Of a stretch of 25,929 bases of DNA, positions 8,017-16,054 are shown piece after piece; the stretch's first letter is position 1; every line of letters starts with the position of its first letter. The DNA comes from TMED27 sp963922705 (GTDB taxonomy: Bacteria; Pseudomonadota; Alphaproteobacteria; Micavibrionales; Micavibrionaceae), in the NCBI GenBank assembly GCA_963922705.1, contig CAWUJS010000023.1, forward strand, positions 1-25,929, written 5' to 3'. Under the pieces are notes generated by a model. It saw only the letters and a program-made list of their open reading frames with translations. It had not been told where the DNA came from and did no database searches. Position numbers and translations under genes: made by a program.

Positions 8017-9246
8017 ATGAAGATTGCAATTATTGGTTCTGGTATCTCTGGTTTGGGTGCAGCCTATCTGCTGAATCCTCATTATGATATTACAGTTTTC
8101 GAGAAAAATAATTATCTTGGTGGGCATAGCCGGACGATAGAGGTTCAAACAGGTTCTTCAAAAACACCCGTTGATACTGGTTTTATTGTTTTTAACAATT
8201 GGAATTACCCGAATTTACTGGGGCTGTTTAAAGAACTGAGCGTTCCCTATCAAAACAGCGATATGTCTTTTGGTGTGAGTATTGATGACGGCTGGCTGGA
8301 ATATGGTTCCAGCAATATGTTTGCACAAACAAAAAATTTCTTAAGGCGGGATTTTTACGGGATGCTGCTTGATATTTTGCGCTTCAACAAACAGGCGCTT
8401 GTTTATATTGAGCGTGATGCTGAAATTACGCTGCAAGATTGTCTTGATCACCTTAATATGGGAGACTGGTTCAGACGCTATTATCTTCTTGCAATGGGTG
8501 CAGCAATTTGGAGTTGCTCCGTCGATACGATCATGAAATTTCCGGCGCGTAGCTTTTTGCAGTTTTTCAAAAATCATGGACTGCTGAGTGTGAATAACCG
8601 TCCGCAATGGTATACTGTAACAGGTGGCAGCCGAGAATATGTTGCGCGCTTGACCAAAAGTTTTAAGGATAAAATCAGGTTAGGTGCCGGTGTTCAAACT
8701 GTTAAACGTGAGGGTAAACAATGGTTGGTTGATGGTGAGGTTTTTGATCAAGTTATTTTTGCATGCCATGCTGATGAAGCGCTAAGAATGATGGAAGATC
8801 CATCGCCTTATCAGGGTGTTATTGGTCAATTTGATTATCAGGATAATCATATCATTGTGCATAGCGATACAAGCTTCATGCCGCGCAATAAAAATTGCTG
8901 GGCAAGCTGGGTTTATTTATCCGAGGGTAAGGAAGATGCAAAAAATGTCGTATCGCTCAGTTACTGGATGAATAATTTGCAAAATCTTGATCCGGAATAC
9001 CCTGTCATTGTAACGCTCAATCCGGGGCGCAGGCCGCAAGAAGATTTGATCATGGATGAGCATTATTTTTCTCATCCGATTTTTGATTTAAAGGCAATCA
9101 AAGCGCAGCAAAATATTCAGGATATTCAGGGACAAAATGGTGTTTGGTTTTGCGGTGCATATCAACGCTATGGCTTTCATGAAGATGGTCTTTTAAGCGC
9201 TGTGAATGTTGCAAAAGCGATGGGAGTGAAAATTCCATGGGAATAA
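8017..9246 (+). CDS. FAD-dependent oxidoreductase (amine-oxidase-like, COG2907 type), candidate UfaD-like fatty acyl desaturase
   Basis: An N-terminal dinucleotide-binding fold with GSGISG (7-12), the second FAD contact GGHSRT (35-40), a DTGFIVFN segment (53-60) and a C-terminal FAD-binding closing motif around WFCGAYQRYGFHEDG identify the NAD/FAD-binding flavin amine oxidoreductase family. It opens a six-gene block and overlaps the next gene by 10 bases. Members sit beside DUF1365 and CFA-synthase genes in many proteobacteria. In Rhodobacter sphaeroides a protein set of this kind (UfaM, UfaD, UfaO) converts vaccenoyl lipids to methylated furan fatty acids; from memory, the flavoprotein is the desaturase step. 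The exact assignment here is inference. The start at 8017 has no clear Shine-Dalgarno. Confidence 0.9.
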   Translation: MKIAIIGSGISGLGAAYLLNPHYDITVFEKNNYLGGHSRTIEVQTGSSKTPVDTGFIVFNNWNYPNLLGLFKELSVPYQNSDMSFGVSIDDGWLEYGSSNMFAQTKNFLRRDFYGMLLDILRFNKQALVYIERDAEITLQDCLDHLNMGDWFRRYYLLAMGAAIWSCSVDTIMKFPARSFLQFFKNHGLLSVNNRPQWYTVTGGSREYVARLTKSFKDKIRLGAGVQTVKREGKQWLVDGEVFDQVIFACHADEALRMMEDPSPYQGVIGQFDYQDNHIIVHSDTSFMPRNKNCWASWVYLSEGKEDAKNVVSLSYWMNNLQNLDPEYPVIVTLNPGRRPQEDLIMDEHYFSHPIFDLKAIKAQQNIQDIQGQNGVWFCGAYQRYGFHEDGLLSAVNVAKAMGVKIPWE

Positions 9247-10019
9247 AGGAGCCGCAAATATTCTTTGGAAACGTAATGCATGGGCGGCTTTTTCCAAAAC
9301 GTAATCAATTTACTTACGGCATTTACTATCTGGCCATTCCTTTATCAAAGCTTAAAGATCTCCCGCTTGCCTATAATAGTTTTGCACCTTTGAGCTTTTA
9401 TGATTGCGATCACGGCCCCTGTGATGGGAGTGATTTGGAAGTTTGGGCAAGACGTGTTCTCAAAGAGCATGGTATTGAATATATCGATGGTGAGATCACG
9501 TTAATCTGTATGTCACGAATTTTTGGCTATGTTTTCAACCCTGTCAGTTTTTGGCTCTGCCATGATGGCGCTGGTGATTTGCGTGCGGTTCTTTGTGAAG
9601 TGCATAATACATTTGGTGAGCGCCATACTTACGTTTGTGCGCATGATGATAAACGCCCCATTCAGGCAGGTGATACTTTAAAAGGACAAAAGCTTTTTCA
9701 TGTATCCCCTTTTTTAGAGCGCGAAGGGTATTATAATTTTCGCTTCGATGTGCGGGACGATAAATTTGGCGTTTGGATTGATTATTATAACGGCGAACAA
9801 AAAAAGCAGCTTGTGACGTCATTGATCGGTACTTTAGAGACAATGAACAGACAAAGCTTACAAAAGGCTTTTTGGCAATATCCGCTTGTTACATTTAAAG
9901 CGATATTTTTAATTCACTGGCAAGCCGTAAAGCTTGTAACAAAAGGTATTCGATATATTTCAAAACCAAAACAGCGAGTCCAGAAGATCAGCGCAACAGG
10001 CAATCTTACAAAAATGTAA
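9237..10019 (+). CDS. DUF1365 family protein, candidate UfaO-like oxygenation step
   Basis: 260 residues of the DUF1365 (COG3496) family. Recognisable features are an N-terminal GNVMHGRLFP (11-20), FGYVFNPVSFW (96-105), EVHNTFGERHTY (121-132) and FHVSPF (154-159). Conserved His, Asn, Glu and aromatic residues fill these blocks, but the biochemical mechanism is not established for most members. There is no signal peptide. The ATG at 9237 overlaps the end of the flavoprotein gene, with GGGAG a suitable distance upstream, which implies translational coupling. By position and family it is the likely partner of the preceding flavoprotein in modifying methylated fatty acyl chains. Confidence 0.88.
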   Translation: MGIKEPQIFFGNVMHGRLFPKRNQFTYGIYYLAIPLSKLKDLPLAYNSFAPLSFYDCDHGPCDGSDLEVWARRVLKEHGIEYIDGEITLICMSRIFGYVFNPVSFWLCHDGAGDLRAVLCEVHNTFGERHTYVCAHDDKRPIQAGDTLKGQKLFHVSPFLEREGYYNFRFDVRDDKFGVWIDYYNGEQKKQLVTSLIGTLETMNRQSLQKAFWQYPLVTFKAIFLIHWQAVKLVTKGIRYISKPKQRVQKISATGNLTKM

Positions 10020-10066
10020 TTATTGAGTAATCCATTATTTAGAGCAAATCAATTAAGGTAGAAATT

Positions 10067-11230
10067 ATGTTGGCACAAATTGCATCAGATAAATTATTTA
10101 AGCGTTTAGATTCTATTGACACTGGCACGCTCAAACTGACGACCCCGGATGGTAAGACACGCGTTTTTGAAGGCAGGAACCCTGGCGAGGTTGCAGATAT
10201 CGAGCTGCATGATTGGCGTGTTATTAGCAATATTATTCGTAAAGGCGATGTGGGTTTTGCAGAAGATTATCGCGCAGGGCATTGGAAAACGGATGATTTA
10301 ACAGCACTCACCACTTTAGGTCTGGATAATAGAGCAGCGCTCAATCGTCTTGTGATGGGCGGGAACTTTTCACGCACAGTTTCAATGCTTTCTTATTTGT
10401 TAAAGCTTAATTCCATTAGAGGTAGCCGAAAAAACATTCATGCGCATTATGATCTTGGTAATGATTTTTACAAATTATGGCTTGATCCAAGCATGACGTA
10501 TTCGGCAGCGATTTATAAAGAGGGCGATGAAACACTTGAGACGGCGCAGCATAATAAATATGACCGCATCATTGATTGTATCGATCAAGATTCCGGTAGC
10601 CTTCTTGAGGTCGGGTGTGGTTGGGGTGGTTTTGCAGAGCGCGCGCAAAATAAAGGCGATTATGAGATCAAAGGCTTGACCCTTTCGCATCAACAACATG
10701 CCTATGCGAATGACAAGCTTGGCAATAAAGCCCATATTGCTCTGGAAGATTACCGGCATCAAAGTGGCAAATACGATAATATTGTTTCGATTGAAATGTT
10801 CGAAGCTGTCGGTGAAAAATACTGGCCAACTTATTTTAACAAAATCGGTGAGCTTTTGAGTACAAAAGGCAAGGCGGTTATTCAAACCATCACCATTACT
10901 GAAAAAGATTTTGAAAATTATCGCCGCGGCGGTGATTTTATCCGTAGTTATATTTTTCCGGGCGGTATGCTTCCAAGTGGTTCACGCTTTAAAGAAGAAG
11001 TCAGCAAGGCTGGTATGCGGACAAGCAACGAATTTTACTTCGGTCAGGATTACGCCCGTACATTAGAGCAGTGGCTTAAAGTTTTTGATGAAAAGCGCGA
11101 TGCGGTTAAAACCCTTGGTTTTGATGATGGGTTTATTCGTTTATGGCGGTTTTATCTGGCGGCTTGTATTGCAGGATTTAGAACAGGCCGAACGGACGTG
11201 ATGCAAGTGGAGTTAGCGCATGGCACATAA
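10067..11230 (+). CDS. Cyclopropane-fatty-acid-synthase-family SAM methyltransferase
   Basis: Transfers a methylene or methyl group from S-adenosylmethionine to the double bond of unsaturated acyl chains in membrane phospholipids. Seen here: the CFA-synthase block HYDLGNDFYKLWLDPSMTYS (127-146), SAM-binding EVGCGWGG (181-188), IEMFEAVGEKYW (242-253) and a GGDFIRSYIFPGG segment near 288-300. At 387 residues it is a normal length. In this neighbourhood it may not make a cyclopropane ring: the context favours an UfaM-like methyl-adding reaction feeding the flavoprotein and DUF1365 protein. The sequence alone does not separate the two. AAGG lies upstream of the ATG. It overlaps the next gene by 11 bases. 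Confidence 0.93.
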   Translation: MLAQIASDKLFKRLDSIDTGTLKLTTPDGKTRVFEGRNPGEVADIELHDWRVISNIIRKGDVGFAEDYRAGHWKTDDLTALTTLGLDNRAALNRLVMGGNFSRTVSMLSYLLKLNSIRGSRKNIHAHYDLGNDFYKLWLDPSMTYSAAIYKEGDETLETAQHNKYDRIIDCIDQDSGSLLEVGCGWGGFAERAQNKGDYEIKGLTLSHQQHAYANDKLGNKAHIALEDYRHQSGKYDNIVSIEMFEAVGEKYWPTYFNKIGELLSTKGKAVIQTITITEKDFENYRRGGDFIRSYIFPGGMLPSGSRFKEEVSKAGMRTSNEFYFGQDYARTLEQWLKVFDEKRDAVKTLGFDDGFIRLWRFYLAACIAGFRTGRTDVMQVELAHGT

Positions 11231-11753
11231 GACTATTCAGAATGTTGTTTGTACAGCGTGTATTTTTGCGATTTTAGGCATTAGCCCCGCTTATGCGACG
11301 CAGCATATCCGAACGCATATTCCAACAGCGGAAAAAGTTGGTCAGGGTCGTCTTACATATCTTTTCTGGGATGTTTATGACGCCACACTTTTTGCCCCGC
11401 AAGGAAGGTGGGAAGAGGGCAAACCTCTGGCGCTGAAACTTTCTTATTTGCGTGATATTGAAGGACGGAAAATCGCAGATCGTTCTGCAGAGGAAATGCG
11501 TCTGCAAGGCTTGGCGGATGAGGTTAAAATAGCAGCCTGGCACGCACAGATGCACAAAATTTTTCCGGATGTCGATGAGGGTATGGATCTCACAGGTGTT
11601 TACACTGAAACAGGGGAATCCGTTTTTTATAAAAATAACATTGAAATTGGACGGATTAGCGATCCTGAATTTAGTGCGGCATTTTTTGGGATTTGGCTTA
11701 ATGAGCAAACGAGTGTTCCAAATTTACGAAGGAAACTTCTGGGTAACGGTTAG
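11220..11753 (+). CDS. Exported chalcone-isomerase-like domain protein
   Basis: A 177-residue protein with a Sec-type signal peptide (hydrophobic core about 8-22, likely cleavage after AYA at about 26), so periplasmic. The rest matches the bacterial chalcone-isomerase-like family (Chalcone_3 type): VGQGRLTYLFWDVYDATLFAP, LSYLRDIEG and a C-terminal FFGIWL/EQTSVPNLR-type ending. The plant chalcone isomerase fold also occurs in fatty-acid-binding proteins, so in this lipid cluster a role in binding acyl chains is more plausible than flavonoid chemistry; that is inference. It begins inside the end of the methyltransferase gene and is followed 20 bases later by the DUF3833 lipoprotein. Confidence 0.85.
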   Translation: MAHKTIQNVVCTACIFAILGISPAYATQHIRTHIPTAEKVGQGRLTYLFWDVYDATLFAPQGRWEEGKPLALKLSYLRDIEGRKIADRSAEEMRLQGLADEVKIAAWHAQMHKIFPDVDEGMDLTGVYTETGESVFYKNNIEIGRISDPEFSAAFFGIWLNEQTSVPNLRRKLLGNG

Positions 11754-11773
11754 ATAGCAATAGCGAGAGAAAG

Positions 11774-12322
11774 ATGATAATGAAGCGTAGTATGAAAGGA
11801 TTTATTCTTATGGCGGTACTTGGTTTTTTGACAGCATGTGCAGGCGGCCCGAATTTGGATCATTATAAGGAGACTAGTCCAGCGCTTGACCTTGAAGCTT
11901 ATTTTAATGGCCCGATAAAAGCCTGGGGTCTTGTTCAGGATCGTAAAGGCCATGTTACGCGGCGTTTTGATGTTACCATGGTTGGTACATGGGAAGGTAA
12001 TACCGGCACGTTGGAAGAGCATTTTGAATATTATGATGGTAAAACAGAAAAGCGCACATGGGTGATTAAGAAGCTTTCTGATAAGCAATATGAAGGCACA
12101 GCCGGTGATATTATCGGTAAGGCCAATGGTGAAGTTGAAGGAAATGCTATGCGCTGGGCTTATCAAATGGATCTTGATGTTGGTGATAATACATTTCGCA
12201 TCACTTTTGATGATTGGATGTTCTTGATGAATGATGGTGTTTTGATTAACCGATCATATCTGAAGAAATTTGGTATCACAGTTGCTGAACTAACTCTCTT
12301 CATGCAAAAGCAAGAGCAGTAA
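11774..12322 (+). CDS. DUF3833-family lipoprotein
   Basis: A 182-residue lipoprotein: a short hydrophobic signal ends in the lipobox LTAC with Cys22, and the following Ala predicts outer-membrane sorting. The remainder is beta-rich and resembles DUF3833, with a core of FNGPIKAWGLVQDRKG, a FDVTMVGTW stretch and a DDWMFLMNDGVLINRS block. Its molecular function is unknown. DUF3833 genes commonly accompany chalcone-isomerase-like, DUF1365 and CFA-synthase-like genes. Translation may start at ATG 11774 or ATG 11780, both preceded by GAGAGAAAG; the second has the better spacing. It ends in TAATG, sharing a base with the next start. Confidence 0.85.
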   Translation: MIMKRSMKGFILMAVLGFLTACAGGPNLDHYKETSPALDLEAYFNGPIKAWGLVQDRKGHVTRRFDVTMVGTWEGNTGTLEEHFEYYDGKTEKRTWVIKKLSDKQYEGTAGDIIGKANGEVEGNAMRWAYQMDLDVGDNTFRITFDDWMFLMNDGVLINRSYLKKFGITVAELTLFMQKQEQ

Positions 12323-13071
12323 TGGATAGCTTTCGTAATAAGCATGTCTGGATTATTGGCGCCAGTAGCGGCATTGGAGAAGCTTTGGCCAAAGAGCTAG
12401 ACTCGCAAGGTGCGCATTTGGTTTTATCAGCGCGGCGGGAAGATAAGCTTAGCGAATTAAGCGAGGCTTTAAAAGGTGAGCACACTGTTTTGCCCGTTGA
12501 TTGCGGTGATGCAGATGCGATGATGAAAGCCGTGAGCACGCTTTCAAAATTGGATAGCGTTATTTTTCTGGCAGCGATTTATACACCGCATAGTCGGCAG
12601 CCCAAAGATATAGGCTGGGTTCATAATGCGTTAAAAGTCAATATCGGCGGGGCTTATAATGCAGTTCACGCCGTAATGCCGTTATTCGAAAAACAAGGTC
12701 ACGGACAGATTGCCTTATGCGGCAGCGTAGCAGGTTATCGCGGCCTTCCCTATGGGCAGCCTTATTGCTCAACAAAAGCAGCGATTATTAATTATGCTGA
12801 AAGCCTCAAAATTGAGCTGGAAGATAAAAAAATTGATGTCAAAGTCATCAATCCTGGCTTTGTCAAAACGCCTTTGACGGATAAAAATGAATTTGAAATG
12901 CCGATGATTATTACGACTGATGAGGCCGCAAAATCTTTATCAAAAGGGCTTTTATCCCGTAGTTTTGAAATTCATTTTCCGAAGAAATTTACATTGATTA
13001 TGAAATTAATCGATGTTTTACCGCGATTTATCTATTTCCCGCTGGCACGATTGATGAAAAAGAGTCAATAG
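12322..13071 (+). CDS. Short-chain dehydrogenase/reductase
   Basis: A classical SDR of 249 residues. It has the nucleotide-binding GASSGIG (13-19), the structural NIGG region near 107-110, catalytic Ser135, and YCSTK giving Tyr148 and Lys152, followed by the NPGFVKTP loop (177-184). The C-terminal tail has a hydrophobic, basic stretch (about 222-247, with LIMKLIDVLPRFIYFPLARL) that suggests membrane association, as is common for SDRs acting on lipids. The ATG shares a base with the previous stop (TAATG), so it is translationally coupled and ends the lipid-modification block. The substrate is unknown; an acyl-chain carbonyl or alcohol is the contextual guess. Confidence 0.92.
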   Translation: MDSFRNKHVWIIGASSGIGEALAKELDSQGAHLVLSARREDKLSELSEALKGEHTVLPVDCGDADAMMKAVSTLSKLDSVIFLAAIYTPHSRQPKDIGWVHNALKVNIGGAYNAVHAVMPLFEKQGHGQIALCGSVAGYRGLPYGQPYCSTKAAIINYAESLKIELEDKKIDVKVINPGFVKTPLTDKNEFEMPMIITTDEAAKSLSKGLLSRSFEIHFPKKFTLIMKLIDVLPRFIYFPLARLMKKSQ

Positions 13072-13084
13072 GACTAAACATCTA
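13071..13084. repeat. Second copy of the 14-base motif from the left-edge repeat
   Basis: GGACTAAACATCTA here is identical to 42-55. The match ends there: the following bases differ, so this is either an element end or a conserved insertion/recombination boundary. The first base overlaps the SDR stop codon. Confidence 0.35.
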
Positions 13085-13106
13085 GTTTACCCCCTTTATT
13101 TGATCA

Positions 13107-13168
13107 TGCTTAGCTGCCCTAGCAAGTATGAATCTAAGCACCTCATTCCTATTTGAATATGGTAGGAA
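13107..13168 (+). terminator. Two inverted repeats between convergent genes, possible terminator
   Basis: A perfect TGCTTAG/CTAAGCA repeat (13107-13140, 20-base loop) is followed by TTCCTA/TAGGAA (13146-13168, 11-base loop) and then CGCTTTTAT. The plus-strand transcript of the lipid cluster could end at the second hairpin, but the T-tract is short. The reverse orientation has no U-tract. Confidence 0.35.
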
Positions 13169-13176
13169 CGCTTTTA

Positions 13177-15318
13177 TCACAGATAATTTAAATATTCTTT
13201 CATTAGTATATTTTTATTGTGCTCAAACTGGATGGGTAAATCTTTCAGTAGAATTTTCATTTCATTAAAATTTTTGTCACGCAAACAAATTTCTAGACTT
13301 TGTGTCACTAAAAAAACATCTTCTAATCCAAGCATTTTACTGAGTGTTTTCAAATCTATGAGAGCATAAGGTTTTGTTTCCTCATTATTATCTTCGCAAA
13401 TAACTTTTATTAAATTATCAATATTTGTAAGCCCACTCAGTATAAGCTCTTTGCATTCTTTGTCTCCTAATTGTTTTCTCATAATTTCCAATTGGCTATA
13501 ATCTAGCTTATATGTTTCTGGTATTGCTTCTTCTTCATTAATCAAATCAATATTTGGCATATTTTTGACTTGCCTGTGTAGGATGTTCAGAAGGCTCTTT
13601 TGGTCAATTGGTTTGGACAAAAAGTCGTTTGCACCAGCAGCCAAACATAATTTCTTATCCGCGTTACCACTATTGGCTGTTAGAGCAACAATAGGAATAT
13701 CCTTGTAATCAGAGTCTTTTGCTCTGATCTTTTCAATTGCTGTTAAGCCATCCATAACAGGCATTTGCATGTCCATCAAAATGATATCAAAAGGATTTTT
13801 TTCTCCTTGTCTCAGCATGTCTAGCGCGTCCTGCCCATTAGAAGCAAATTCAATATGATAGCTACTTTTATCGAGCAAAGCGGATAAAACCTTTTGATTA
13901 ACCATATTGTCTTCGGCAACGAGAACAGAAAGCGGACGGGTATAATAAATTTCCTGCTCGTTTTGGTTGTCTACATCAACAGCAATATGCTGATATTCAT
14001 GAAAACTGATCTGCTCTATGGGGATTTCAAACCAAAATGTGCTGCCCTCATTGACAACGCTTGTGAGGCCAATATCCCCGCCCATAAGAACAACAATTTT
14101 CTTGCATATTGAAAGCCCCAGGCCAGAACCGCCATATTTTCTGGTAATCGATGTATCGGCTTGAATAAATTCACTAAATAGGCTTTTCTGTGCTTCGTCT
14201 GTAATGCCTATTCCAGTATCAATAACTGAAAATTTAAGAAGTTGCTGTGTTGATGATGAGGATGTTGCCTGGATTTTTAATGTTACGCTGCCACTTTCAG
14301 TAAATTTAATGGCATTGCCTATGAGATTTAGTAGGATTTGGCGTAACCGCGTAGGGTCAGTCTTGATATATTTTGGAACATCATCGTTGATGATTGTTTC
14401 TAATTTGAGACCTTTTTCATCAGCGCGAGAACTCATCAGCATAATAACACTTTCACTCAGGCGGTTAACTGAGCAGCCTACGCTTTCTATATCAAAACGC
14501 CCTGCTTCAAGTTTAGTAAAATCTAAAATGTCATTGATGAGTGTTAAAAGTGCATCACCTGAATATCGCATGACTTCTATTTGCTGTTTTTGGTCTCCAT
14601 TCAATTCTGTTTTTTGTAATGATTGTAAAATTCCCAAGATGCCATTCAGTGGCGTACGTATTTCATGGCTCATTGTTGCTAAAAATACAGATTTAGTCTT
14701 ATCTGCCTCTTCAGCTTTGATTTTTGCTTCTTCTAAACCTTGCTCTAGTAAGAAGTTAGATCTGCGATATTGTGTCGCCAAATAACAAATAAAAGTAGCA
14801 ACCACTCCATAATATGTGAATATATAAGAGATGCTATGAAGCATTTCAGGTGATATATTACTTTGCTCTGCAAAAAAAATGATTGAATGAACGGACAGCC
14901 AAATTGTTAGGATAGCGATGAAAAAAGATGTAATGAGTAGAGTTAACTGTAAAACAATACAAAAAGCCGCATTTAAGTTTATAATGCCACTAGGAACTTG
15001 CTCTAAAATATTAGCCAAAAAAAGTATTGTGCCATAGACTGCAAACGCGCCTATTAAATGTACTATTTTTTCAGCACCTTTAACATAGGTAATTGACAAT
15101 AGCACAATATAAAAAGCTGTAATTGATAGGCTTTGACCCATAAAGACAGGCTGATTATTTTTGATACTAAAAAAAATGAATTCGCTAATTTCAAGGATAC
15201 ATGCAACGAGCAAAAATCCGCGAAGCATAGGTAGAAAACGTTTGCAGCTAACTGCAAAATAATACCGTTCTTGCTTTTCTGAAAGCGGTATAAATATGGG
15301 TATATTTAGTATTTTCAA
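13177..15318 (-). CDS. Membrane hybrid sensor histidine kinase with receiver and degenerate HPt-like tail
   Basis: A 713-residue inner-membrane sensor kinase. About five or six transmembrane helices (30-182) lead into a short coiled linker (183-212), the HisKA domain with phospho-accepting His218 in MSHEIRTPLN, and an ATPase domain with the N box (N335), DTGIGI (367-372) and GGSGLGLSI (396-404). A receiver follows: acidic pair E469/D470, phosphoacceptor D516, T547 and K569. Residues 600-713 look like an HPt helical bundle, but the place of the phosphorylatable His is occupied by Ile in LIDLK (around 653-656). Phosphorelay output must then come from another protein, or the tail is regulatory. 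No cognate response regulator is adjacent; the 76-base gap to the TerD gene is AT-rich. Confidence 0.95.
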   Translation of the reverse strand: MKILNIPIFIPLSEKQERYYFAVSCKRFLPMLRGFLLVACILEISEFIFFSIKNNQPVFMGQSLSITAFYIVLLSITYVKGAEKIVHLIGAFAVYGTILFLANILEQVPSGIINLNAAFCIVLQLTLLITSFFIAILTIWLSVHSIIFFAEQSNISPEMLHSISYIFTYYGVVATFICYLATQYRRSNFLLEQGLEEAKIKAEEADKTKSVFLATMSHEIRTPLNGILGILQSLQKTELNGDQKQQIEVMRYSGDALLTLINDILDFTKLEAGRFDIESVGCSVNRLSESVIMLMSSRADEKGLKLETIINDDVPKYIKTDPTRLRQILLNLIGNAIKFTESGSVTLKIQATSSSSTQQLLKFSVIDTGIGITDEAQKSLFSEFIQADTSITRKYGGSGLGLSICKKIVVLMGGDIGLTSVVNEGSTFWFEIPIEQISFHEYQHIAVDVDNQNEQEIYYTRPLSVLVAEDNMVNQKVLSALLDKSSYHIEFASNGQDALDMLRQGEKNPFDIILMDMQMPVMDGLTAIEKIRAKDSDYKDIPIVALTANSGNADKKLCLAAGANDFLSKPIDQKSLLNILHRQVKNMPNIDLINEEEAIPETYKLDYSQLEIMRKQLGDKECKELILSGLTNIDNLIKVICEDNNEETKPYALIDLKTLSKMLGLEDVFLVTQSLEICLRDKNFNEMKILLKDLPIQFEHNKNILMKEYLNYL

Positions 15319-15394
15319 AATATTTTCTTGGAATATAAAAAATTTAACTTAAATTTTAAATATATACTTTAAATCAGCAGTTAGGCATTTTTCA

Positions 15395-16033
15395 TTAATG
15401 TTCTTTAACAATAATCCCATATTTTGTTGCTATCTCAGGCAAGCCATCAGGATAAAATTCAGCCAAAGGCTTAAAATGCCATTTCGGACCTTCACGGTTA
15501 ATCACAGCAGCTAACATACCAGTTTCCGTACGATCCTTAATGTCAGTATCCATTTTATAGCGAACAATTTCAAAGTTATTGTCCTCATTCATAATCCGAA
15601 TATATGCATTTCGCGCCATACTGATATTTTGCTCTTTTTCATATCCTTTATAAACCGTCAAAGTAATCATAATTTGCATGATATCAAAATGAATAGAATC
15701 TAGAAAAACAGAGATTGTTTCATCATCACCTTCTCCAGCACCCGTGCGGCTATCACCATGATGGCGAATACCGCCATCACAAGCATCCTTTTGATTATAA
15801 AAAATAAAATCCTCGTCCATGCGTGTCATTCCATTTTTATCAAGAAGAAATAAACTCACATCAAAATCAGCAACATCTGAATTGAATGTATTCACATCCC
15901 AGCCACAACCAATTAAAATACGTTTAAGCGTAGGATCCTTTGCATTAATATTAATTTCCTCGCCAACAGAGACAAGGTTATCACTCATCTCAATATCCTG
16001 ACCTTCAAACTGCGTATCAAAAATATCAACCAT
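15395..16033 (-). CDS. TerD-domain protein, third gene of a TerD-antiporter-TerD module
   Basis: A 212-residue TerD-family protein. It has GWDVNTF-like and DFDVSLFLLD segments (44-65) and the Ca2+-binding loop HHGDSRTGAGEGDDE (91-105), in which Asp and Glu residues coordinate metal in known TerD structures. TerD-like proteins are cytoplasmic or membrane-associated and belong to stress pathways linked to tellurite, chemical and metal responses. It lies 21 bases downstream of the antiporter gene, with AGGGA about nine bases from the ATG, so co-transcription with it is likely. After the TerD core (to about 190) the tail has FYPDGLPEIATKYG, as in many TerD/TerZ proteins. Confidence 0.93.
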   Translation of the reverse strand: MVDIFDTQFEGQDIEMSDNLVSVGEEININAKDPTLKRILIGCGWDVNTFNSDVADFDVSLFLLDKNGMTRMDEDFIFYNQKDACDGGIRHHGDSRTGAGEGDDETISVFLDSIHFDIMQIMITLTVYKGYEKEQNISMARNAYIRIMNEDNNFEIVRYKMDTDIKDRTETGMLAAVINREGPKWHFKPLAEFYPDGLPEIATKYGIIVKEH

Positions 16034-16054
16034 ATTAAAAATCCCTACATATCA

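Noticed and set aside
14204..14785. 193-codon plus-strand frame inside the histidine kinase gene
   Set aside because: Antisense to a gene with full set of kinase motifs and no ribosome-binding site or family signal of its own; a shadow frame.
15741..15765. HHGDS in the TerD protein compared with HHGDS in the UvrD insertion
   Set aside because: In TerD this is part of the family's own calcium loop, so the resemblance is chance and not another repeat copy.
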